A DNA stretch of 12,301 nt, taken from assembly GCA_028867095.1 (NCBI GenBank), contig JAGWHA010000017.1, forward strand, positions 1 to 12,301. The letters are read 5' to 3'. This DNA comes from Microcaldota archaeon. GTDB taxonomy: Archaea > Micrarchaeota > Micrarchaeia > Micrarchaeales > CABMGC01. Positions 1-4,346 of the stretch are shown here, piece after piece. The notes below the pieces were generated by a model. It was not told where the DNA came from. It saw nothing but the letters and a program-made list of their open reading frames with translations, and did not search any database. Both the position numbers and the translations under genes were made by a program. Positions within the stretch are counted from its first letter, which is position 1; each line of letters opens with the position of its first letter.

Positions 1-263
1 TTCTTGATGTAAGCGGCTATCCCCTTTATGCAAGGAACCATCTCCTTGCTAAGGCTGTACTCATGCACATTGCCGCTCACTTTCTTGTTTACGAACCTGC
101 ACATCGAAAGCGACTTTAGGTTGTGAGACACATGGGTCTGGCTGAGCCCTGTCTGCCTTGCAATCTCGTTTACTGATAGACTATTGTCGAGTAGCGCGCT
201 GAGCATTTTGAACTTTCCATTGCTCCCTATCTCGTCCAAGAACATCTCTGTAGCATCTTTCAT
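1..263 (-). CDS. ArsR-like winged-helix transcriptional regulator, C-terminus cut by window edge
   Basis: My own translation on the minus strand starts at the ATG at 263 and stays open to base 1, giving 87 codons without a stop. Residues about 17-60 form a helix-turn-helix: a helix (KFKMLSALLD), then LSVNEIARQTGLSQTHVSH, where the SQTHVSHNLKSL part is the recognition helix typical of ArsR-type dimeric winged-helix repressors. A wing-like strand follows (KKVSGNVHEYSL). No metal-binding CxC motif is visible; a Cys lies at about residue 58 (SMCRF) and another at about 80 (VPCIKG), so metal sensing is not supported. A BoxA and repeated TTCATAT heptamers lie directly upstream, suggesting autoregulation. 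The ligand and targets are unknown and the C-terminus is outside the window. Confidence 0.75.
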   Translation of the reverse strand, partial: MKDATEMFLDEIGSNGKFKMLSALLDNSLSVNEIARQTGLSQTHVSHNLKSLSMCRFVNKKVSGNVHEYSLSKEMVPCIKGIAAYIK

Positions 264-270
264 CGAATCA

Positions 271-324
271 ATATGAATAGTTTTTCATATGTATTATTAT
301 TCATATAGATATAAATACCTTTGC
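271..324 (-). promoter_or_regulatory. Promoter and probable operator of the ArsR-like gene
   Basis: On the minus strand a BRE-like GCAAAGG (324-318) is followed by a TATA box, TTTATATC (315-308). This predicts a start of transcription near 285 and a leader of about 22 nt. Three copies of the heptamer TTCATAT overlap or follow that start: 300-306 and 284-290 in direct orientation on the + strand, and 271-277 inverted. The outer pair forms a perfect 9-bp inverted repeat (271-279 with 298-306). Sites placed over the start of transcription fit repression by the gene's own product; this is inference. Confidence 0.55.
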
Positions 325-342
325 AGAAGTGAAGAAACGCCA

Positions 343-415
343 TGGGGAGTACGAGATTTGAACTCGTGTCTCCAGAACCCGAATCTGGAAGCCTGCCAAG
401 CTAGCCGAACTCCCC
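343..415 (-). tRNA. tRNA-Pro (anticodon CGG)
   Basis: The minus strand folds as a full 73-nt cloverleaf: acceptor GGGGAGT/ACTCCCC, U8, D stem GGCT/GGCT-side with G-U pairs, invariant G18-G19 and A21, anticodon stem CCAGA/TCTGG with loop TTCGGGT (anticodon CGG, G37 as usual for tRNA-Pro), T stem ACGAG/CTCGT with loop TTCAAAT, and discriminator A. There is no intron and no encoded CCA (the next bases are TGG). Position 9 is C rather than the usual purine. The 5' end lies one base after the HEPN stop codon, and the first 41 nt are duplicated exactly at 1439-1479. The likely promoter element is inside the HEPN gene, or the tRNA is processed from the MNT-HEPN transcript. Confidence 0.9.
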
Positions 416-416
416 C
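375..416 (-). repeat. 42-bp direct repeat, tRNA-embedded copy (att-like)
   Basis: Identical over 42 bases to 1439-1480. It covers nt 1-41 of the intact tRNA plus one base upstream. Identity ends at A374 versus G1438 on one side and C417 versus T1481 on the other. It contains the anticodon arm, itself an inverted repeat (CCAGA...TCTGG), a typical site for tyrosine recombinases. Confidence 0.9.
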
Positions 417-836
417 CTACTTATTCAAGACTCTTTTTGCAATTTTTATGAACCGCCCTGCGTCATCAAGCGATGATGTTGCATCCTGCTCTGAGCTTGA
501 TTCTCCGCTGTACTGCACAGCGTGCCTCGACATGCGATATGAGTCTAGGACATTCAGGTATTTATTCAGTTCCTCATCATCGTATATACCCTTGAGTGCT
601 TGGATGAGCCCGAAATGGCTCCGCTCGTTGAATCCCGCCTTGAACAAAAGCGCGCGTGCGGCGTGAAACATTGCAGTATAGGCCAGCAGGAAGGCCACGT
701 CATAGTACCTTATGTCAAAATTGCCCCTGCCCCTCTCGAGGAATTTCTCTGCAAGTGATATCGAACCGCTTATCTCTGACCCGTCTATCTTCTCCCTGCG
801 TATAAGACCTTTGGAGAGCAGCTCATCGATTTTCAT
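417..836 (-). CDS. HEPN domain protein, probable toxin of an MNT-HEPN pair
   Basis: This 139-aa all-helical protein matches the HEPN family (PF05168 type) in length and layout: N-terminal helices, a FHAARALLFKAGF helix at about 57-69, a SHFGL turn at 73-77, the R/H helix SYRMSRHAVQY at 99-109, and a C-terminal helix with DDAGRFIKIAKRVL. Many HEPN toxins are RNases with an R-X4-6-H motif, and the HepT branch is inactivated by AMP transfer from its MNT partner. Here the spacing is R101-X3-H105 followed by Y109, slightly short of the canonical motif, so RNase activity is uncertain. Its ATG overlaps the MNT stop by 4 bp (ATGA), indicating translational coupling. Its TAG stop is one base from the tRNA-Pro 5' end, and a TATA-like box for the tRNA lies inside its last codons. 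Confidence 0.8.
   Translation of the reverse strand: MKIDELLSKGLIRREKIDGSEISGSISLAEKFLERGRGNFDIRYYDVAFLLAYTAMFHAARALLFKAGFNERSHFGLIQALKGIYDDEELNKYLNVLDSYRMSRHAVQYSGESSSEQDATSSLDDAGRFIKIAKRVLNK
443..450 (-). promoter_or_regulatory. Candidate TATA box for tRNA-Pro inside the HEPN gene
   Basis: The minus strand reads CATAAAAA, centred about 31 bp upstream of the tRNA 5' end (415). It would start transcription near 420, a normal distance for an archaeal tRNA. It encodes part of the HEPN C-terminal FIKIAK stretch, so the match could be chance. Co-transcription with HEPN is the alternative. Confidence 0.35.
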
Positions 837-1375
837 ATCTCGGCACCGTAAAGCAGCACGTTATCCTTAACCACTGAAATATAAAAGTCTGACTTTTCAA
901 TTTTCCTCCACTCGCCTATGGAATACGCCTCGATTTTTACTTCCTTCCCCAATTTGCTCTCCATTCCCTTGAGCGCCTTTAGTTCAAGCGTCTTTCTTTG
1001 GGATATGGCCAAAAGGTCTATGTCGCTCTTGTCGTCATATCTCCCACTCGCATGACTGCCGTAAAGGGCAAGAGAGGCGATTTCCCTGTTGTCTTTTAAA
1101 AATGCGAGGATAAAGTCCTTGATGGACAGTAGGAAATGAGCCCGCTTGAGCTCCCTTGAAACGAAATTGTCGGATAGGGAATAGAGGATCATATTTCCAA
1201 CCCTCTCGCTTTGCAGTATGCCTTCTTTCTCATACAGCCCCAGATATATCTGGGCGGTCCTTGGGCTGATGCCCAGTTTCCTGGCCAGCCCTTTGAGGTG
1301 GATCTTTGAGTAGTTTGTGAGGAAGAATTCGAGAACCGACCAGCCCTTGAACTTGTCCCACTCCTTTATTAGCAT
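833..1375 (-). CDS. MNT-type nucleotidyltransferase with N-terminal winged HTH, probable antitoxin
   Basis: This 180-aa protein has two domains. Residues about 12-68 form a winged helix-turn-helix (LKGLARKLGISPRTAQIYL, then a wing around VGNMILYSL). Residues about 95-178 form a minimal nucleotidyltransferase of the Pol-beta superfamily with the signature LYGSHASGRYDDKSDIDLL: G106-S107 of the GS motif and the metal-binding pair D118/D120. E149 (KIEAYS) may be the third acidic ligand. In MntA/HepT systems the MNT protein modifies the HEPN toxin with AMP and neutralises it; the fused HTH suggests this one also represses its own promoter. The ATG at 1375 lies 26-27 bp from the centre of a strong BoxA, so the mRNA is probably leaderless. 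The HEPN gene overlaps its stop. Confidence 0.82.
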   Translation of the reverse strand: MLIKEWDKFKGWSVLEFFLTNYSKIHLKGLARKLGISPRTAQIYLGLYEKEGILQSERVGNMILYSLSDNFVSRELKRAHFLLSIKDFILAFLKDNREIASLALYGSHASGRYDDKSDIDLLAISQRKTLELKALKGMESKLGKEVKIEAYSIGEWRKIEKSDFYISVVKDNVLLYGAEI

Positions 1376-1382
1376 AACTTAT

Positions 1383-1432
1383 AATACGTTAGTATTTTAT
1401 ATAAACCTTTCGTTTACTATATTAATATAGTA
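1383..1432 (-). promoter_or_regulatory. MNT-HEPN promoter with 18-bp palindromic operator
   Basis: On the minus strand, BRE-like ACGAAAGG is followed by TTTATATA (1405-1398), centred 26.5 bp upstream of the MNT start codon. Immediately upstream of the BRE is a perfect 18-bp palindrome at 1415-1432 (TACTATATTAATATAGTA). Between the TATA box and the ATG is a second dyad, AATAC-4-GTATT (1383-1396). Palindromes on both sides of the TATA box fit repression by a dimeric DNA-binding protein, most simply the HTH of the MNT protein. Confidence 0.65.
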
Positions 1433-1438
1433 TAATTG

Positions 1439-1479
1439 GAACCCGAATCTGGAAGCCTGCCAAGCTAGCCGAACTCCCC
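1439..1479 (-). pseudogene. Truncated tRNA-Pro (5' half, nt 1-41)
   Basis: Identical to nt 1-41 of the intact tRNA at 343-415: acceptor 5' strand, D arm, anticodon CGG and loop, and two bases of the 3' anticodon stem. After that it diverges (CAATTATAC), so no anticodon stem closure, T arm or 3' acceptor can form. It starts directly after the peptidase stop codon and has a TATA-like element at the right distance upstream. It is best read as the displaced 5' half of the original tRNA gene. A functional split-tRNA half is not supported, because no complementary leader sequence is seen. Confidence 0.85.
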
Positions 1480-1480
1480 C
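1439..1480 (-). repeat. 42-bp direct repeat, displaced copy (att-like)
   Basis: Second copy of the perfect 42-bp repeat at 375-416. Base 1480 is also the last base of the peptidase stop codon (TAG at 1482-1480), so the repeat touches the upstream gene. Recombination between the two copies would remove 1,064 bp and leave one intact tRNA-Pro directly behind the peptidase gene. Confidence 0.9.
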
Positions 1481-2553
1481 TAAAGTATTATTGCACCATC
1501 CTTCGTTATAAGAATATCGTCCTCTATCCTCACCCCGCCAAATCCATCTATATAGATTCCGGGTTCCACAGTTATCACCATTCCTGGCTCAAGTTTTTGC
1601 TTAGCCCCAGGCCAGAAGCCTGCGCCGTCATGCACAGTTATTCCTAGTGAATGGCCAAGTGCGTGTATGAACTTGCCCTTGTACTTTCCTCCCTCCGCCT
1701 CGTTGATATAATCGCTCGCGACTTTGTGTACAGATTCGCCGGTCACTCCTGGCTTAATCGCATGAATCGCCTTAATTCTCGCCTGCTTTACAGTTTCATA
1801 GACCCGCTCCTTCTCTTTTGCCTTCTCCCCGAAGATGAACGTCCTTGTAAGATCCGAGCAGTAGTTGCTCACTTTCGCTCCGGCATCGATTAGTACGAAA
1901 TCCCCTTTGACAAGTTTTGTCTCGTCAGGCATGTGGTGCGGCAACGCAGCATTCTTTCCAAAGCACACAATCGTATCGAAGGAGGGCTTTGAGGAGCCCA
2001 GAGAGCTAGAGATGTAATCAAACTTTGCAGCAAGTTGCCTTTCCGTCATGCCCTCCTTGAACTCCCTTTGTATCTGGAGCATTGCCCACTTGGTTATCCT
2101 TATCGCCCCTTTTATCGCCTCTATTTCGTGTTCGTCCTTGATGATCCGCGCATATTGGAATGCCTCGCTTACATCCACGACTTTCTTCATTTTGTATTTA
2201 GATTTTATGATATTGTATAGGTCCACAGTAAGGAAAGAGGAATTTATCCCCACCCTCTTTCCGTTTAAAAGGCGCCGGATTATTTTTTTGTGAGAGCCAT
2301 CTTTCTTTGACATGACGATCTTTATTTCAGGGTGTTTTTGCGATAGGGCAGTTTGATATTCTAGCCTTGAGGTAAAGTGATACGCCCCTGCCCTTGTGAG
2401 TATAAGCATATCGTTCTCGAAAACGCCACTGGTGTACTGAGTAAGATAGAGAAAATTTGGATCCGGGGAGGAAGAATTTAGAAGTATTACAGAGTCGACG
2501 TTCTTGGCTTTGTCGAAGATCTTTTCGATCCTATTTTTTATCGTACTTACCAT
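1480..2553 (-). CDS. M24 family metallopeptidase, Xaa-Pro dipeptidase/aminopeptidase type
   Basis: This 357-aa protein has an N-terminal creatinase-like domain (about 1-130) and a C-terminal pita-bread catalytic domain. The five metal ligands of the M24 family are visible: D223 (LIDAG), D234 (SDLTRTF), H301 (HALGHSLG), E330 (TVEPGIY) and E344 (GVRIEDDI). H206/H207 (LPHH) and H309 (VHDG) match the conserved catalytic histidines. It should cleave X-Pro bonds in peptides in the cytoplasm using two metal ions. The start ATG (2553) overlaps the Nudix gene by 23 bp, implying co-transcription. Only four residues follow ITKDG before the TAG stop, several fewer than in typical archaeal homologues as I recall them, and that stop abuts the tRNA-Pro repeat. 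Confidence 0.88.
   Translation of the reverse strand: MVSTIKNRIEKIFDKAKNVDSVILLNSSSPDPNFLYLTQYTSGVFENDMLILTRAGAYHFTSRLEYQTALSQKHPEIKIVMSKKDGSHKKIIRRLLNGKRVGINSSFLTVDLYNIIKSKYKMKKVVDVSEAFQYARIIKDEHEIEAIKGAIRITKWAMLQIQREFKEGMTERQLAAKFDYISSSLGSSKPSFDTIVCFGKNAALPHHMPDETKLVKGDFVLIDAGAKVSNYCSDLTRTFIFGEKAKEKERVYETVKQARIKAIHAIKPGVTGESVHKVASDYINEAEGGKYKGKFIHALGHSLGITVHDGAGFWPGAKQKLEPGMVITVEPGIYIDGFGGVRIEDDILITKDGAIIL
1505..1512 (-). promoter_or_regulatory. Candidate ancestral TATA box of tRNA-Pro
   Basis: The minus strand reads CTTATAAC, centred about 29 bp upstream of the 5' end of the truncated tRNA (1479), predicting a start near 1482. It lies inside the 3' end of the peptidase gene. It now faces only the tRNA 5' half, so it could yield a tRNA-fragment transcript running towards the MNT gene. 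Confidence 0.4.
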
Positions 2554-3004
2554 GCAACGCCCTCCGTATGTGGTCTAACATCTCCTCTTTGTCAATAAAT
2601 ATATTTGTGTACTCCTTCTCGCCGACGAGCTCCTCTAAATGCGCCCACCTGTGCCCCTGGCTCTCATAGTTTGTCTTCACGTTCTGGGTCTTGGACTGGA
2701 AGATGAAGAAGGCGTTCTTCCACTTGTGCTTTTTCTTCACCGCATCGAAGAGTACGACGTCCTTCTTCTCAAACACAAGCTCAAGGTGCTCCCTCCCGAT
2801 TGCCACCTCCTCGTGTATCTCGCGGTATGCTGTCTCGATGTGCTCCTCGCCCTTCTTCCGGCTGCCCTGCACGAAGACCCATATTCCCGGGTTTGAGATC
2901 AGCGGGAAGTTTACCCTTTTTACCAGCAGGATTTTTCCGCCGTGGACTATTGCCGCCGTGACGCCGTCCGCCTCGACCAGCCTGTATTCGTCTGTATCGC
3001 TCAT
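2531..3004 (-). CDS. Nudix hydrolase
   Basis: This 157-aa protein carries a near-complete Nudix box at residues 47-69: G47-X5-E53-X7-R61-E62-I-H-E65-E66-V-A-I, where A68 replaces the usual glycine. The Glu residues bind Mg2+ for hydrolysis of nucleoside diphosphates linked to another group. The upstream GIWVFVQGSRKKG loop and a substrate-facing C-terminal half (YESQGHRWAHLEEL) fit the family, but the substrate cannot be read from sequence. The reading frame stays open 40 codons further upstream, but that part overlaps the divergent Nre gene and its promoter, so the ATG at 3004 (MSDTDEYRL) is chosen. It lies about 10 nt from the predicted transcription start. The gene overlaps the downstream peptidase by 23 bp. 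Confidence 0.85.
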   Translation of the reverse strand: MSDTDEYRLVEADGVTAAIVHGGKILLVKRVNFPLISNPGIWVFVQGSRKKGEEHIETAYREIHEEVAIGREHLELVFEKKDVVLFDAVKKKHKWKNAFFIFQSKTQNVKTNYESQGHRWAHLEELVGEKEYTNIFIDKEEMLDHIRRALHGKYDKK

Positions 3005-3014
3005 CTTACCAACA

Positions 3015-3046
3015 GCTAAAATAATTATTGGTAGCATAAATTTATT
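3015..3046. promoter_or_regulatory. Divergent promoter region, Nudix (-) and Nre (+)
   Basis: On the + strand TAAAATAA (3017-3024) is centred 26.5 bp upstream of the Nre ATG (3047), predicting a leaderless Nre mRNA. On the minus strand AATAAATTTATGC (3046-3034) contains a TATA-like element that would start the Nudix transcript near 3014, about 10 nt before its ATG. The two elements lie in a 42-bp gap. Confidence 0.5.
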
Positions 3047-4309
3047 ATGCAGAGCAGTGCCCCAGCCAAAGCTGCCCAGACGCCAAAAAGCGGCGAAGAG
3101 AAGCTCCGCGATGAGCTCTACCAAAGGTCAAGCGTCGTCTACAGGAACATGCGCGACCCTGCGATGCTTAGGTATTACTACAGGTCCAAGACCATTTCCC
3201 TCATGGAGAGGGAGGAGATACAGGGCTCCTCTCCCCCCGATCTTTTTATCGGTAGGGTGGGATACCCGTATGTCTATGTCGGGCCGCTTGTTCCGCCACA
3301 GTTCGGGGACACGTCAATAATGAGCACTCCGGAAAACTGGGTGGGCAAAAGCATACCAGAGATAGTGGAATACCGCTCGATGCTCATTCGCGGGATGCAC
3401 AGGACAAAGGTGACAAACATCGAGTCTGGCAGGTTTGAGAATGCGTTAAAGGAGATAGCGCTTGCGGACAGATTCGTCTATGCCGACCTCAAACTTTCAC
3501 GAAAGCCCAAGCTCGGCATCTCATTTGACGAGAACTCGCAGCCATTTGGGCCCAGCGCCCCGCTCAGGGAGATGAGCCTTGGCAACGCGACGCCCAACAA
3601 GCAGGTGCAGGATGCCTATTCCGACACAGACATGAAGGCGTCGACCGGGATACTTGAGCTCTACCAAAAGGGGGTGATGGTGTCTAGGATCCAAAAGGCA
3701 TTGTCTGCCGGGCTTCTGGGTCTGGGCGACAATCGCAAGTTCGTCCCGACCCGCTGGAGCATAACAGCAGTGGACGACACCATAGGGAAGGACAACCTAA
3801 AGACGGTCAGGCAATGCGACTACATAGAGGGGATTCGTGTCTACGAGAGCGTTGCACTTGACAACCGCTGGATTGTGATAATGGTGCCTGGACCGTGGAG
3901 CTACGAGCTCGTGGAGGCCTGGTATCCGAAGACCACCTGGAACACGGAAGGTGAGAGCACCGCCATATTCTCCTCCTCCGAGCTCTACAACGGCAGGACG
4001 ACATACGCGGAGATAGGCGGGTGCTACTATGCGGCTAGGATGGTGGTCTCAGAGCTTCTGAAAAAGGAGCAGAGGCAGGCGAGCGTCGTGATACTCCGCG
4101 AGGCTCACCCTGGGTACATAATGCCTATGGGCGTGTGGAATGTGAGGGAGCATGTCCGCGACACGATAAGGAGGCAGCCGATGCGCTTTAGGACGCTCGG
4201 GGAGTCGCTTGATTACGTGGGCCAGAAGATGGAGATCCCGATTCGGGTATGGCTAGAGAACAGCACAGTCCTAAGGTATCTGCAGGCGCAGAGAAGACTG
4301 CTTGCCTAA
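3047..4309 (+). CDS. Nre family DNA repair protein
   Basis: This 420-aa protein matches the archaeal Nre family (Nre_N and Nre_C domains) in length and signature segments: GSSPPDLFIGRVGYPYVYVG at about 60-79, FVPTRWSITAVDDTIGKDN at about 230-250, and EAHPGYIMPMGVW near residue 350. NreA was implicated in archaeal DNA repair and reported to interact with PCNA in a haloarchaeon. The N-terminal Cys-rich zinc element of the NreB form is absent, so this is the NreA-like form. I see no clear PIP box at the C-terminus (ends YLQAQRRLLA). The ATG is 26-27 bp from a BoxA, so translation is probably leaderless. It is divergent from the Nudix-peptidase pair. Confidence 0.88.
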   Translation: MQSSAPAKAAQTPKSGEEKLRDELYQRSSVVYRNMRDPAMLRYYYRSKTISLMEREEIQGSSPPDLFIGRVGYPYVYVGPLVPPQFGDTSIMSTPENWVGKSIPEIVEYRSMLIRGMHRTKVTNIESGRFENALKEIALADRFVYADLKLSRKPKLGISFDENSQPFGPSAPLREMSLGNATPNKQVQDAYSDTDMKASTGILELYQKGVMVSRIQKALSAGLLGLGDNRKFVPTRWSITAVDDTIGKDNLKTVRQCDYIEGIRVYESVALDNRWIVIMVPGPWSYELVEAWYPKTTWNTEGESTAIFSSSELYNGRTTYAEIGGCYYAARMVVSELLKKEQRQASVVILREAHPGYIMPMGVWNVREHVRDTIRRQPMRFRTLGESLDYVGQKMEIPIRVWLENSTVLRYLQAQRRLLA

Positions 4310-4317
4310 CAATACGA

Positions 4318-4325
4318 TTTTATAG
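4318..4325 (+). promoter_or_regulatory. Promoter (TATA box) of the GT87-like gene
   Basis: TTTTATAG lies 9 bp after the Nre stop and is centred about 25-26 bp upstream of the ATG at 4347. This supports that ATG and a leaderless transcript, rather than the TTG at 4338. Confidence 0.5.
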
Positions 4326-4346
4326 GTAAGGGGAGAGTTGTTTAGC

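Larger units (their letters stand above)
375..1480 (-). mobile_element. tRNA-Pro-bounded MNT-HEPN mini-element (no integrase)
   Basis: A perfect 42-bp direct repeat brackets this segment, so one repeat plus the intervening DNA is a 1,064-bp unit. The repeat is the 5' 41 nt of tRNA-Pro, ending in the 3' side of the anticodon stem, plus one upstream base. Integrative elements commonly leave an intact tRNA on one side and a tRNA fragment on the other, with identity ending in the anticodon arm, so the boundaries fit site-specific integration. It is unusual that the 5' rather than the 3' half is duplicated and that the only cargo is a two-gene MNT-HEPN module with no recombinase. Alternatives are integration mediated in trans, a decayed remnant of a larger element, or homologous recombination between tRNA copies. 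Confidence 0.55.

Noticed and set aside
289..666. 125-aa open frame on the + strand
   Set aside because: It runs through the antisense of the tRNA-Pro and the HEPN gene, has low-complexity Tyr/Ser content and no family resemblance.
1439..1480. Functional split-tRNA half (trans-spliced tRNA)
   Set aside because: A complete tRNA-Pro with the same anticodon is present nearby, and no complementary GC-rich flank or bulge-helix-bulge partner is visible.
375..1480. Two-copy repeat as a CRISPR array or insertion sequence
   Set aside because: Only two copies, 1 kb apart and identical to a tRNA; no transposase, no terminal inverted repeats and no regular spacers.
3005..3124. 40-residue N-terminal extension of the Nudix protein
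   Set aside because: It overlaps the Nre start and the divergent promoter, is outside the Nudix domain, and an ATG at 3004 fits the promoter spacing.
2691..3320. 209-aa open frame on the + strand
   Set aside because: Shadow of the Nudix and Nre genes; Ser/Cys/Pro-rich composition typical of antisense or off-frame reading.
4338..4346. TTG start for the GT87-like protein
   Set aside because: The ATG at 4347 matches the BoxA distance for a leaderless start; only three residues differ.
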